Notes: generated by a model not told the origin, from the sequence alone. 64,000 nt of DNA from Sideroxyarcus emersonii (GCF_021654335.1 NZ_AP023423.1:2603001-2667000); one strand, 5' to 3'. Positions 18,572-28,746 are shown, counted from the first letter of the stretch. A program made the numbers and translations.

Positions 18572-19972
18572 TCAGTATGCGTTCTTACCGCGCATCCCGC
18601 CAAAAATGGTCATCCATATTATCTTCAGGTCGAATATTATCGACCAGTTATTGATGTATTCCAGATCGTACCTCACCCGCATCTCCATCTTTTCCATGGT
18701 ATCGGTTTCGCCGCGCCAGCCATTTACCTGTGCCCATCCAGTTATTCCTGGCTTGACCGTATGGCGCAGCATATAGCCATGAATCAATTTGCGGTATTGC
18801 TCGTTATGTGCGACTGCATGAGGTCGCGGCCCCACAATCGACATTCTTCCCTGCAGCACATTGATGAATTGCGGAAGTTCATCCAGGGAAGTTCTTCTCA
18901 GAAATGCCCCTAACGGGGTTATTCTAGGGTCGTTCTTCTGGGCTTGCGGAATGTTTGGCCCATCTTCGAGCACGGACATGCTGCGGAACTTCCACACCTC
19001 GATCACCTTCCCATCCAGGCCATAGCGTCTTTGCTTGAAAATGGCCGGGCCTGGAGAGGTCAGCTTCACGGCCAGTGCAATCGACAGCATCACCGGGGAT
19101 ATCAGCAAAAGGATCAGGCTGCCCATAACAACGTCTTCCAATCTTTTCAAGAACGCGTTGCTTCCATAGATTGGACTTTCAAAGACACTTACAACCGGCA
19201 TGCCACCCAGGCTTGACCAGCGTGCGTGGAACAACTCCGAAACGAAGACATCAGGAACGATGTGAACCGATACTGTGCTGTCGGCAAGCATATCTACAAG
19301 ATGACTTATTTTTTCTTCCTGGTGCATCGGATAGGCTATATAAACGCAATCGATCTGTCCCTCATGCACCTGTTGCAACAACGTCTTTAAGTCCCGCGGC
19401 AGCAGATTTGCTGCTTGCTCACGTTGGGGGGCGTCAGCATCGTCGTATATTCCTTTGATACTCAAACCCATCCACGGAGAGTTCATGATGGCATCAGCGA
19501 TCTGTGTGACGGCCTTCCCGCCCCCCACAATGGCCACTGAACGTGTATTCAAACCCAATTTGCGGAACCGCCGTAGCACAACGCGCAGCAGCAACCGCTC
19601 CGTAACAAGCAGGATCGGCGTCGTTGCCCACCACGCAAGAATCGTCACCCGGGAAAAATGCACCGAAGATTTGCTAATGAATGCCAGGGCAAGCAGCACA
19701 CAACAGACCAGTATCCATATTGACATGAGTACCCACATCTCACGCCCGACCGAGTCAGCTCGCCAGGAACTATACAGGGTGTGCCACTCTGCAAAAAATA
19801 AAAAACCAAGTACCGCAACTGCTCCCGCCAGTTGATAATGAAGATCCGGAGAAACTCCGTATCCTTTTGCAGAAACCCATAAAGCAGTCAGGATGATTGC
19901 GGCATCCAGCATGCGATGGAAAACGCTCAGTTCGCTGCCGTGTTGGCGAATCATTCCTTTGCGATAAGGCAT
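18572..19972 (-). CDS. Undecaprenyl-phosphate glucose phosphotransferase (WcaJ/EpsE-like)
   Basis: 466 residues. The N-terminal half has four hydrophobic helices and a Rossmann-like CoA-binding segment (SVAIVGGGKAVTQIADAI). The C-terminal half is the bacterial sugar transferase domain: KRLEDVVMGSLILLLISP, FKQRRYGLDGKVIEVWKFRS, then TSLDELPQFINVLQG and VGPRPHAV. The family starts repeat-unit assembly by moving a hexose-1-phosphate, usually glucose, onto undecaprenyl phosphate. ATG with GGAAAG upstream. It is one of two initiating transferases in the window, the other being at 39148. Confidence 0.93.
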   Translation of the reverse strand: MPYRKGMIRQHGSELSVFHRMLDAAIILTALWVSAKGYGVSPDLHYQLAGAVAVLGFLFFAEWHTLYSSWRADSVGREMWVLMSIWILVCCVLLALAFISKSSVHFSRVTILAWWATTPILLVTERLLLRVVLRRFRKLGLNTRSVAIVGGGKAVTQIADAIMNSPWMGLSIKGIYDDADAPQREQAANLLPRDLKTLLQQVHEGQIDCVYIAYPMHQEEKISHLVDMLADSTVSVHIVPDVFVSELFHARWSSLGGMPVVSVFESPIYGSNAFLKRLEDVVMGSLILLLISPVMLSIALAVKLTSPGPAIFKQRRYGLDGKVIEVWKFRSMSVLEDGPNIPQAQKNDPRITPLGAFLRRTSLDELPQFINVLQGRMSIVGPRPHAVAHNEQYRKLIHGYMLRHTVKPGITGWAQVNGWRGETDTMEKMEMRVRYDLEYINNWSIIFDLKIIWMTIFGGMRGKNAY

Positions 19973-20004
19973 TTAAACTTTCCAGTACTAATCAATTGGT
20001 TCCA

Positions 20005-20964
20005 CTATCTCGCTTCTGATGCATCTTTGCACAATCTATTAATTACCTCTTCGACCCCGACGGTGCTGCGCCACATGAGTTGCTTGTTGGCTTTTTCGGG
20101 ATTGGCACTAATATATTGAGCGTCAGACAATCGGAAGTGAGCAGCGTCAATTTCTGTATGATCTTTCCAATTCAGATTGAAATAGGCAAAAGCCTTCTCA
20201 ACAAAATACTCAAGGCTAACAGTCTTGCCAGTTGCGATAATATAATCATCTGCCGCTTCTTGTTGCAGCATGAGCCACATGGCCTCGACATATTCTTCCG
20301 CCCAACCCCAGTCTCGATAAACATCCAGATTGCCAAGTTGAAGTTTGGTATTTTGTCCTGCAAATATATCTGCAGCCGCACAAACAATCTTCTTCGTCAC
20401 AAAACGTTTTGAACGCAATGGAGATTCATGGTTGAATAAAATTCCAGTACAAGCAAACATTCCATATGCTTCACGATATGTCTTGACCAAATTGTGGGCT
20501 GCCGTCTTTGCCACAGCATAAGGACTATGAGGATGAAATGGTGAGCTTTCTGTCACAGGTATTTGTCCTGCTTCACCAAAGCACTCACCTGATCCAGCAT
20601 TAAATATTCGGATTGAACTCTCTACAGCGCGGATCGACTCCAGTAGATTCATCGTCCCACAGACGATGCCTTCCATAGTCTCGACCGGATGATCAAATGA
20701 CAACCCCACCGAACTTTGTCCAGCGAGATTATAGATTTCATCTGGTTTGGTAGAACTGACAATTGATTGCACACTATGATAGTCATCAATGCGCATTGAA
20801 ACAGTACTTACATGTTCCAATATCCCCAAGCGTTCCAAATTCGTGAAGGGTGTTGTATCAGCATCACGAGAGGTTCCAACTACTTCATATCCCTTAGCAA
20901 GCAACAGCTTCGCCAGATACGCACCGTCCTGTCCACCCACACCACAAATTAATGCACGTTTCAT
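20005..20964 (-). CDS. GDP-mannose 4,6-dehydratase-like SDR
   Basis: 319 residues from the ATG at 20964 ([19 protein letters not shown]). The longer frame upstream overlaps the preceding gene. It has the Gmd-type NAD motif GxxGxDGxYLA, GSGECFG in place of the usual STSE region, the catalytic pair SPYAVAK, and [20 protein letters not shown]. The active-site Thr of classical Gmd is Ser here and the protein is about 45 residues shorter than the Gmd at 36142. It may be a GDP-4-keto-6-deoxymannose reductase or a dehydratase for another sugar. It is noticeably AT-richer than the flanks. Confidence 0.8.
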   Translation of the reverse strand: MKRALICGVGGQDGAYLAKLLLAKGYEVVGTSRDADTTPFTNLERLGILEHVSTVSMRIDDYHSVQSIVSSTKPDEIYNLAGQSSVGLSFDHPVETMEGIVCGTMNLLESIRAVESSIRIFNAGSGECFGEAGQIPVTESSPFHPHSPYAVAKTAAHNLVKTYREAYGMFACTGILFNHESPLRSKRFVTKKIVCAAADIFAGQNTKLQLGNLDVYRDWGWAEEYVEAMWLMLQQEAADDYIIATGKTVSLEYFVEKAFAYFNLNWKDHTEIDAAHFRLSDAQYISANPEKANKQLMWRSTVGVEEVINRLCKDASEAR

Positions 20965-20980
20965 ATGTTTACTCGCCCAG

Positions 20981-22117
20981 TTAACTGCGATTCCAGGCTC
21001 GCCATGATGCATCTACAAACTCTGTAAATTCCTTGCGAAAACGTTCAGGCGAAAAACGTAGCGCATTTTCACGGCACGCTTGGGCGGAAATGCTCCCACC
21101 TTCTACTTCAAAAATATGCAATGCCTCAACTACAGCTTTGGGAGTTTGCTCCTGGAAAAATACTCCGGTTGGCACGTCCGCGTTAAGCCCATGCACCGTC
21201 TCCAAAACAGCCCCCTTACCAAACGCAATAACTGGCGTTCCACACGCCTGGGCCTCCAGTGGAGCGATACCAAAATCTTCTTCTGCGGCAAAGATAAAAC
21301 CTTTTGCGCGCTGCATGTGATCTTTCAATACTTCAAAAGGCTGCCATCCCATGAGAGCGACATTGGAGCCAGCTACTTCCTTGCATTTAGCCAAGTCCGG
21401 TCCGTCACCAATCACCACCAAGCGTTTATCCGGCATGGAAGCAAAGGCCTCAACTATCATCGGAATTTTCTTGTAGGGCACCATTCTCGATGCCGTTAGA
21501 TAGAAATTTTCTTTTTCAGTCTGGAGCGTGAATGCAGATACATCAACCGGCGGATAAATGACAGTTGAGCTTCTACGATACGTTTTGTCTATGCGTCTGG
21601 CAATGAAGCGCGAAATAGCGATGAATTCATCAACGCCATTTGCAGTACGCACATCCCACAGGCGCATCTTGTGCAGGATCCAGCGCGCAACCCAGCTTTT
21701 CAAGCCGCGGTCCAATCCTGACTCCCTCAAATATTGATGCTGCAAATCCCATGCATAGCGAATAGGTGAGTAGCACATACAAAGGTGAAGCTGATTTGGC
21801 CCAACCAGCACGCCCTTAGAAACGGCGTGCGAACTGGATATAACCAAGTCATAGCCCGACAAGTCAAATTGTTCTACTGCCAATGGCATCATCGGTAAAT
21901 AATTACGATATTTTGTGCGAGCCAATGGCAGGTGTTGAATAAAAGAAGTTGTCACTTTCTTATTCAGAATGAAATCGCGGTTTTCTTCAGGAAGAAAGTC
22001 AACCAGACTATATAGGTCTGCATCAGGAAAACAGACCAACATCTGTTCAAGTACCCGCTCTGCTCCTGCATATACTGTGAGCCAGTCGTGAACTATGGCG
22101 ATTTTCAATTTATTCAT
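20981..22117 (-). CDS. Glycosyltransferase family 4 (WbaZ-like)
   Basis: 378 residues from the ATG at 22117. An in-frame TTG at 22129 is possible but has no better ribosome site. It begins MNKLKIAIVHDWLTVYAGAERVL, a GT-B start. CYSPIRYAWDLQHQYL, DEFIAISRFIARRI and YPPVDVSAF are characteristic of mannosyltransferase-like GT4 enzymes, and AEEDFGIAPLEAQACGTPVI is the nucleotide-sugar site. The context (manC, gmd-like genes) suits a mannose or deoxyhexose donor, which is inference. Confidence 0.87.
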   Translation of the reverse strand: MNKLKIAIVHDWLTVYAGAERVLEQMLVCFPDADLYSLVDFLPEENRDFILNKKVTTSFIQHLPLARTKYRNYLPMMPLAVEQFDLSGYDLVISSSHAVSKGVLVGPNQLHLCMCYSPIRYAWDLQHQYLRESGLDRGLKSWVARWILHKMRLWDVRTANGVDEFIAISRFIARRIDKTYRRSSTVIYPPVDVSAFTLQTEKENFYLTASRMVPYKKIPMIVEAFASMPDKRLVVIGDGPDLAKCKEVAGSNVALMGWQPFEVLKDHMQRAKGFIFAAEEDFGIAPLEAQACGTPVIAFGKGAVLETVHGLNADVPTGVFFQEQTPKAVVEALHIFEVEGGSISAQACRENALRFSPERFRKEFTEFVDASWRAWNRS

Positions 22118-22268
22118 AGGGAAAAACAATTTGCAGCTTTCTAAGTTACACCCACACTCGCTTGTGGTTGATTACCATGAACTTGGCTACGGCAAGCCAC
22201 AATTGACAACGTTATTTGTTAAAATCAATCATACCAAACAACCAGTTTGCCAATCCGAGTAACTTTAT

Positions 22269-23279
22269 TTATAGCAAAATGTTTTTGTAAATCTTTACAT
22301 GCTGCGATGCAATCTGATTCCAGTCGCGCCGTTGCACATATTCGCGGGCTCGCCGTGCCAATGCATCGAGCCTTGCAGGTTGTCCCAGAATTTGGGAAAT
22401 TGTTTGCAAGGCTTGTTCTGGAGAGTCTGCAAATGCAAGTGTGTCGGCTAATTCATTCGTCGTGAAGCTACCCCTGGTTGAAACCGTAGCAACGCCATTC
22501 AACAAGACAGCCAATAATGAAGAACGGCGTTCTGACGCGCCATCCGGAAATGGCATATACGCTACGCGTGACCTTGCGAGAATGCTGGCCACCTCGGGTT
22601 CAGTTAGGCCAATCTGCCATGTAATGGGTAAAGCCTCTGACTCGGCTCGCAGTTTTTCAATATAAGCCGGCTGCTTAGGATCAATCGCACCGATTATGCG
22701 CACCTTCAGTGACAAGCCTTTTGCTTTGATCAACGCCGCCAAGGCAATCACCTGCTCGATTCCCTTGTCCGGCCGAATCAATCCGAAACTCACAATATCG
22801 GGCAGGTCTTTCTCACATAACGCAGCAGGTACTGATATAAAACTGCCTATGGGGATTGAGCAAGACCGCCTTGCTATCCATGGCGCATACTTAATCGAGT
22901 ATCGCCGTTCAAACTCGGAAGTAAATATCAACTGCTCGGCACCATATGCAAATGGGTAAAGCGCAAGCTTCCTCAGCAAGTGCACTTGGCTGATTTCATG
23001 GAGGGTGACAACACAGGGCTTCAATAACAAGCTCAGCGCTTGTGGCCCAAGCTTATGGCCGTAGCCTGTCGCTGGATATTGAATGTGAACAATATCCGGT
23101 GACGATGCAGCAATTCTTGCCACCAGCTGTTTGGCCTTGAAAAGGCTCCAGTCAACGTTTTTTGAGTACACATCTACTTCCACCCCAATTGCCGCCAAAG
23201 CCTCAACCAGTTTGGCCGTGTAATCGCCGATGCCGCATGGCATGGGAGGATATGAGCCCGTGACCATTGCAACCCTCAT
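22269..23279 (-). CDS. Glycosyltransferase family 4
   Basis: 336 residues. The N-terminus MRVAMVTGSYPPMPCGIGDY is typical of GT4 enzymes. VSFGLIRPDKGIEQVIAL begins the second Rossmann half and AYMPFPDGASERRSSLLAVL is the donor-side region. The start overlaps the stop of the Wzy-like gene by 4 bases. It resembles the GT4 at 47202-48284 in the other operon (SYPP/AYPP, CGIGDYTA/CGVGDYTA), so they are paralogues. The 150 bases downstream show nothing recognisable. Confidence 0.87.
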   Translation of the reverse strand: MRVAMVTGSYPPMPCGIGDYTAKLVEALAAIGVEVDVYSKNVDWSLFKAKQLVARIAASSPDIVHIQYPATGYGHKLGPQALSLLLKPCVVTLHEISQVHLLRKLALYPFAYGAEQLIFTSEFERRYSIKYAPWIARRSCSIPIGSFISVPAALCEKDLPDIVSFGLIRPDKGIEQVIALAALIKAKGLSLKVRIIGAIDPKQPAYIEKLRAESEALPITWQIGLTEPEVASILARSRVAYMPFPDGASERRSSLLAVLLNGVATVSTRGSFTTNELADTLAFADSPEQALQTISQILGQPARLDALARRAREYVQRRDWNQIASQHVKIYKNILL

Positions 23280-24706
23280 ATTGTCTCCCCTACCGAAAGC
23301 GTCTTATTACACCCCCCAGAAATGCGATTTTCAGGTAGTGCGTTGGAACGTAGCAGCATTCCTGAACTAACCAGAAGAGCCAGCAATAACCAGAAATGGC
23401 CAAACACGTAGCTAAAACCGCTGACAATGTTTATTGCTAACATCAGTAAAAAAGAACTTAAGATTCCGAACCCCAACGCTGCATTCTGATTATTGATGGG
23501 GGATTTTTCGAGTGCGACAAATTGAGTCGATAACGGTCCAAAAATTAGCAATATGAACCCCCACAATCCTATTAGTCCACTATTAGCCAGCAGGTTTACA
23601 AACAAATCATGAGAGGTAACACTGCCCCAACCTAGCCCAAGTACAGGAGATTCCAGGAATGACTGCCATGCGTTGTGAATAGTATAAATTCTTTCTTCAA
23701 TCGAATATGAATGGATGGCAACAGATTCCAGTTGATCTATTTGTGCAGTGAAATGCGACATTATGGCTATTAAAGACACCTCCACAAGCCCATACGCCAC
23801 CGCCAAAAATATATAGCGCCTTAAAGACTGCCAATTCAGCTTCAGAAGCACAGGAAACCCGAGCAGCAACACGAATATTCCAAGATAGGATGTGGAGCTA
23901 GTTGATAGTAAAAGCACCAGAAGTAAAAGCACCAAGATCATTCTATCTGTGAAAATTGAAAAGATCGGGGATTTGAACCACTCCACAGCCATAAGCAATG
24001 GGACAGCAGCCAATAGGAACTGTGCCAGTATTGATGCTTCCACAGCAACCGAAGTGATGCGCTTAAACCCAGCTTCCTTTATCACACCGGTGAATCCTCG
24101 TGCAGATGAAGTTTCACTGCTATTGAATATAGTCTGAGGGTAATCGAAACCATAATGGTAAGCAGCCCATTGAAAAATACCCCAACAGCTGACGAACACC
24201 GCCGACATAACAAATATTCTAATTGTTCTGATCAGAGCTTCCTCATTTTGATTCCGCATGACAATCAATAATGTCATCAAGATCCAAAACACTGCGTAAA
24301 GGAACTGGGTGATATTGTGAGCCGAAAGGGACAGCAGAAATGAACCGGGAGCATCAAGCCTTGGTGAGTGAACCACAAATTGATTTGGCATCTGCCAAAG
24401 CGCAACCAGAGAACAGGCCAATATTGCGATGTAAAGAAGGCACATTGCCCCGAACGCCTGAATGTATTTGGGTAATACCAATGGCCTCAAGCGCGTCAGA
24501 GCATAAAACTCTCGACCAAGCCAGAGGCTTCCAACTAGCAGTATGGCGGGAACGCCCTTTAATTCACCGCCTACCGACATATTGATCACTGCAGTGGCGG
24601 AGAATGGAATAAGGAAAATTGCCAAAAAATATAACCAGTTTGGAGCAAAGATAAACAACACCGGTCCAAACAAAATTAGGAACCAACCTACTAATGTGAT
24701 TTCCAT
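23276..24706 (-). CDS. O-antigen ligase/polymerase family membrane protein (Wzy-like)
   Basis: 476 residues from the ATG at 24706; the preceding in-frame codon is TTG. About a dozen hydrophobic segments, with the Wzy_C signature SPVLGLGWGSVTSHDLFVNL and LLANSGLIGLWGF near the C-terminus. It is likely to polymerise the repeat unit of the downstream operon, because it sits among that operon's glycosyltransferases and the operon has its own flippase. Base composition is AT-rich compared with the window's flanks. Confidence 0.83.
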   Translation of the reverse strand: MEITLVGWFLILFGPVLFIFAPNWLYFLAIFLIPFSATAVINMSVGGELKGVPAILLVGSLWLGREFYALTRLRPLVLPKYIQAFGAMCLLYIAILACSLVALWQMPNQFVVHSPRLDAPGSFLLSLSAHNITQFLYAVFWILMTLLIVMRNQNEEALIRTIRIFVMSAVFVSCWGIFQWAAYHYGFDYPQTIFNSSETSSARGFTGVIKEAGFKRITSVAVEASILAQFLLAAVPLLMAVEWFKSPIFSIFTDRMILVLLLLVLLLSTSSTSYLGIFVLLLGFPVLLKLNWQSLRRYIFLAVAYGLVEVSLIAIMSHFTAQIDQLESVAIHSYSIEERIYTIHNAWQSFLESPVLGLGWGSVTSHDLFVNLLANSGLIGLWGFILLIFGPLSTQFVALEKSPINNQNAALGFGILSSFLLMLAINIVSGFSYVFGHFWLLLALLVSSGMLLRSNALPENRISGGCNKTLSVGETI

Positions 24707-24721
24707 CAAATTGGAATTATT

Positions 24722-25474
24722 CTATTTTTTAGCATCTGATTTGGGAAAGAAAAAGAAATTATTCACATATCTATTGTCGAAAACATTTTCCAAATATGGC
24801 TTTTGATGTATCTCATATGAAAAGTTACTGATATTGACCATATCTTGTTCGTGCAAGTAAAAGCCTTCATATCCAAACTGGATAATTTTATTGATAATTT
24901 CGTCAATTGGTCGATTAAGATGTCTTTGTTCTATTTCGATTAACAGAACAGGCTTATTCGCCAAAATTGTTTCTTTAGCACCTTCTAGAACTTCGTATTC
25001 ATGTCCTTCCACATCGATTTTTATGAAATCAACTTCGGCAAGCATAAAGTCATCAAGACGCTTTACTGGGACTTCAAGCATTTCTGAGTTAGTAGTGGGG
25101 CGAAAGCTTGCCAACCCATCTAATTTGGTACCGCGGCTATCATGAGGTATATAGAGATTTAGGGTACCCAGGCTGCTGGATAACCCAACATTATGAGCAA
25201 CAACATTAGGCTTGGCGTATGCAGCAATTTTCGAATAGCACCAAGGCTGTGGTTCAAAGCAAACAACCTTCTTGCAAAATTTTGCCAGGGAATATGTGTA
25301 CAAGCCTCGGTTCGCACCGATGTCGACAGCGACTCTGCACTCCGAAACAAGCTTAGGTAGCACTACTAACTCGTGCTCAAGCTTTCCAAATGCTCTGTAG
25401 TAAAAATAAAAAACCGGCAGATGATATCGCTTGGGAATCAAATTAAATATGGTATCGCGTATTGATTTGAACAT
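24722..25474 (-). CDS. FkbM-family methyltransferase
   Basis: 250 residues from the ATG at 25474, chosen because GGGAGAGA lies 3-4 bases upstream. An ATG 4 codons earlier lies against the previous stop. RVAVDIGANRGLYTYSLAKF is the SAM motif, VCFEPQPWCYSKI the second strand, and VDFIKIDVEGHEYEVLEGAK is the FkbM hallmark. The family O-methylates hydroxyls on sugars and other metabolites, so it probably caps or decorates the glycan. Strongly AT-rich. Confidence 0.9.
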   Translation of the reverse strand: MFKSIRDTIFNLIPKRYHLPVFYFYYRAFGKLEHELVVLPKLVSECRVAVDIGANRGLYTYSLAKFCKKVVCFEPQPWCYSKIAAYAKPNVVAHNVGLSSSLGTLNLYIPHDSRGTKLDGLASFRPTTNSEMLEVPVKRLDDFMLAEVDFIKIDVEGHEYEVLEGAKETILANKPVLLIEIEQRHLNRPIDEIINKIIQFGYEGFYLHEQDMVNISNFSYEIHQKPYLENVFDNRYVNNFFFFPKSDAKK

Positions 25475-25486
25475 TATCTCTCCCAT

Positions 25487-26356
25487 TTACTTCAAGAATC
25501 TAATGGCTTCACGAGATATTTCGGCTCTCAATATTCCTACAAGCCTGCCATCATAAACGTTGGTGCGCAGCAGTTGAAAAAGGGCTCGGAGCATAAAACG
25601 TAGAAGTGTTATTCGATATGCTGTACGACTATGGCTTTGGAGCGCATTCTTGTGCGATAAAACAACGAGTGCTGCCTGTCGCAACATCTTTTTGCCTTGT
25701 TTTGAAAGATTTGAATCATGCACTCTGTAAATCCCCAAGGCTTCTTCGCAATACGCGACTCTCATTTCAGACAATGAAATCCTTAAGCACAAGTCGTAAT
25801 CACAAGTCATAAATGAACGGAATAGATTTCCCTGAACCTTCATCTTTTCAATTAATGCCCTGCTAAATAAAGTGAAATTAACTGAAAAAGGGTTATACAG
25901 TAATATCACCTTACTATGGTTTTGGTACACACCTGTTGCGACAAGCTTTCTGCGAGGGCTTCTTGTCCCCGATTTGATAAAAAGGTGATTGGTAACTACC
26001 GCATCAACTGCATCTTGTTCGAAAATCAAAAGGCATTTTTCTATGAACTGAGGCATTAGGAGGTCGTCAGCACTCAACAGCATGACGTAGTCTCCACGCG
26101 CCCGGTTAATCACCAAATTCCAATTCGCTGTCATGCCGCAGTTTTGCTCATTCTGCTCCACATGGATTTGAGAATATTTGGTTGCGAATTCATTCAGAAT
26201 ACTTTTCGTGTTGTCGGTTGAAGCGTTGTCCTGAATCAGGATCTCGATCCTTGGATATGTCTGTGCCAAGACAGACTGTATGGTTTCAGCGATGTATTTT
26301 GCGCCGTTATACACAGGAATACATACCGACACTTGGGGCTGATTATCTGTCTTCAC
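25487..26356 (-). CDS. Glycosyltransferase family 2
   Basis: 289-residue GT-A enzyme: VSVCIPVYNGAKYIAETIQS, IQDNASTDNTK and the LLSADDLLMP metal site. The start is GTG. The C-terminal third is basic and has no membrane helix. It lies 12 bases upstream of the FkbM methyltransferase start. The 82-base gap before it (26357-26438) shows nothing recognisable. Donor unknown. Confidence 0.88.
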   Translation of the reverse strand: MKTDNQPQVSVCIPVYNGAKYIAETIQSVLAQTYPRIEILIQDNASTDNTKSILNEFATKYSQIHVEQNEQNCGMTANWNLVINRARGDYVMLLSADDLLMPQFIEKCLLIFEQDAVDAVVTNHLFIKSGTRSPRRKLVATGVYQNHSKVILLYNPFSVNFTLFSRALIEKMKVQGNLFRSFMTCDYDLCLRISLSEMRVAYCEEALGIYRVHDSNLSKQGKKMLRQAALVVLSHKNALQSHSRTAYRITLLRFMLRALFQLLRTNVYDGRLVGILRAEISREAIRFLK

Positions 26357-26438
26357 AGCTTATTTACCAGAATTGAAAACAAAAGATTAAATGATTGCTT
26401 CGCTAGTTTGCCGATGTTCATTAGCATTGCGGGTGAAT

Positions 26439-26795
26439 TCAGATTAATTTGGCAGTAATTAGTATTACGCCTGCTATTACTAGTACGATCCCAGATACCG
26501 TCATCCAATTAAACGGCTCCTGAAATATTAGTGCCGAAAGAAGTGCCACTACCGCCACTGCTCCTGATGTCAAAACAGGGTAAGCAACATTGAGCGGCAA
26601 AAGTTTTAACGCTGCCGTATAAAGCAAAAAAGCTAGCCCATAAAACCCCACGCCGAACCATAATGGCAAGTTGCTCAATATAGCTAGTGGATCATTGAAA
26701 GAAGGAAGCTTGTGAGGAGGCATTGTGGCCAGCTTGATACAAACACTTGCAGATGCGCTGGATACAATACCGAGAATTAGAATTAGCCATTTCAT
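26439..26795 (-). CDS. Small four-helix membrane transporter, SMR/ArnE-like
   Basis: 118 residues from the ATG at 26795, with four hydrophobic helices and the EamA/SMR pattern (MKWLILILGIVSSASASVC, then LPLNVAYPVLTSGAVAV). Relatives include the ArnE/ArnF pair that flips undecaprenyl-phosphate-linked aminoarabinose. It lies downstream of a GtrB/ArnC-like transferase and a large polytopic membrane protein, which suggests it moves an undecaprenyl-phosphate-linked sugar across the inner membrane. A drug exporter is possible but less likely here. Confidence 0.72.
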   Translation of the reverse strand: MKWLILILGIVSSASASVCIKLATMPPHKLPSFNDPLAILSNLPLWFGVGFYGLAFLLYTAALKLLPLNVAYPVLTSGAVAVVALLSALIFQEPFNWMTVSGIVLVIAGVILITAKLI

Positions 26796-26867
26796 ACGCT
26801 GTAACCATGTTCGGCACTCGAACAATAGAAGTTTTTAAATCAACACAAAGTAGAATTTTGTGCAGCA

Positions 26868-28607
26868 TCAGATTTTTTTTATCACCACACAATCCCCATC
26901 TTTATATAACACCTGAAAATTTCCGTTGTTATTCTTCTCAACAACATCTTCCCGAACGTACGACCGTATAGCGATTTCCCCCGGGCCGGCCTGAGACTTC
27001 CATGCTTCAAACTGGGGTGATGGATGTACCCACCACTCGAATTCACCTTTTGTTTGCGGCTTCCCAGTTATTGCATAGCCAAACAATGGAAAAGGGGCCT
27101 CGTTTAAATAAGTGACACTATCATTGGCTATATTTTTCTTGACCCATTTCAAGGCATTGAATTCATTCTCCTGGATAGCAGGAGAAAACTTGTGCAGTCC
27201 AAAATGAAGCAACGTTCCAAGCAAAACAACCGCTGGAATCGCGATTTTAAATTGCTCGCGAATTCCTTCGCCTTTTCTGAATACATAACTCTGCGAAAGA
27301 AATAAAATAAATAGCGGCGTTAATACATACGCATATTTATAAATTGGATACATCCCTCCAAAACCCGCAATTACTTTACTAATAACGACCAATCCAACTA
27401 GCCCAACAACAATCAGCAACACAAATATGTAATCGCGACACAAGTTTTCTAACGAGATAGCAATTGTCACTTGTGCACCCTCTGACATTTTTTTAAACGA
27501 AATTGAAAGTAGTAACAGAAAGCTCCCTCCCGCCAAGATAGCGAGATAGCGCGAGTCCATACTAACTCCTCCTTCTATGTTGTATATATACTTTAGGCCA
27601 TCCCAATTCCGCAGCACAAAATCGGCTCCGATTGCTGTGGAAATTATGATGGGAATCAGTAGCACCACTATTCTTCTTGCCCCAGATAGACCTATCTTGA
27701 TGTAAACAAGATATGCATACATTAAGAAAAGAAGTGGGAGCCACTGCGGATATGTTAGCCCCATGCCGGAAAGCGCAATTGATACAAAAAAAATCTTCCC
27801 CCAAGTTATTTCTGCGAAACATCGCAAACACCAGATAAACATAACTATATAAACCAACCCAAGCACCATCGGATAGAATCCGCTTCTTGAATAAGATTCT
27901 GTTATATAGGGACTTACTAAAAACATTGCAAATGCCCACAAGACTGCCACTACTGCGGCATATAGTCTGGTTCGTAAATCGCTGTAAATCATTGTGCATG
28001 CTGTTGCAACCACAATGCCCATAAGTAGCGCAGCAAATATCCACATAACATAAAATGGATCAACGCCAAACAGAGTTGCGGCGATTGCCACCGTCAAATG
28101 GAAGCCAAATGGATAGTTGGCTATCTCCCACAGGAATGACCAGTCACTGGCCGGAAGGTGTTTGTACTCGTACAAGTATCTGACCAGTGAGTAGTGAGCC
28201 GCTGAATCAACTGATACGCTTTGGGGAATTATTTGCCAAGAAGAGAGATATAGATTTAGAACTGCCCAGCCCAGAAATGCACATAAAAAAACCCATGAAG
28301 ATTTATCCCCCTTATGGTTAAGGGCCTGTGAGGCACTTAAGTCAGGAACATTCAGCGCAAGGGTTTTTTTACTGTCCAAATTTATCAATATCTTCCCCAG
28401 AATCAGAGAAATCATCGATCCGAAAAACACTGCAATGCCGTCAACTCGTTGGCCTAGGCTTCCACTGATGAATCCAGTCAATGCAACTGTGGAAGTAAAA
28501 AGAATTAATGCGCTAACGAATTTGAATGCCAGCGCCTTTCCTTTAAATATGCTCCATGAGAGATAGCCAGCAAGCAATATCGAAAACAGTATTGAGATTC
28601 GTTCCAT
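26868..28607 (-). CDS. Large polytopic membrane protein, possible GT-C glycosyltransferase
   Basis: 579 residues from the ATG at 28607 (the earlier in-frame TTG is less likely). About 12-14 hydrophobic helices are followed by a soluble C-terminal tail of roughly 100 residues (from about ALKWVKKN). An early loop contains acidic residues in SVDSAAHYSLVRYLYE, the place where GT-C enzymes keep their catalytic acid. I do not recognise a named family. Position between a GtrB-like transferase and an SMR-like flippase makes a periplasmic sugar-adding enzyme the best guess. Confidence 0.55.
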   Translation of the reverse strand: MERISILFSILLAGYLSWSIFKGKALAFKFVSALILFTSTVALTGFISGSLGQRVDGIAVFFGSMISLILGKILINLDSKKTLALNVPDLSASQALNHKGDKSSWVFLCAFLGWAVLNLYLSSWQIIPQSVSVDSAAHYSLVRYLYEYKHLPASDWSFLWEIANYPFGFHLTVAIAATLFGVDPFYVMWIFAALLMGIVVATACTMIYSDLRTRLYAAVVAVLWAFAMFLVSPYITESYSRSGFYPMVLGLVYIVMFIWCLRCFAEITWGKIFFVSIALSGMGLTYPQWLPLLFLMYAYLVYIKIGLSGARRIVVLLIPIIISTAIGADFVLRNWDGLKYIYNIEGGVSMDSRYLAILAGGSFLLLLSISFKKMSEGAQVTIAISLENLCRDYIFVLLIVVGLVGLVVISKVIAGFGGMYPIYKYAYVLTPLFILFLSQSYVFRKGEGIREQFKIAIPAVVLLGTLLHFGLHKFSPAIQENEFNALKWVKKNIANDSVTYLNEAPFPLFGYAITGKPQTKGEFEWWVHPSPQFEAWKSQAGPGEIAIRSYVREDVVEKNNNGNFQVLYKDGDCVVIKKI

Positions 28608-28746
28608 GCATTCTTTCAATAAGGATTTCTGCTACCGAAATTGGGAGTTAACCAGCAAATAAATATATATAGCAACTTCAATTCCCACTGTAAGAATTCC
28701 CCAGCTTGTGCAATTAAGCGCTTACGCTTGACGCCGCTCTTCATTT

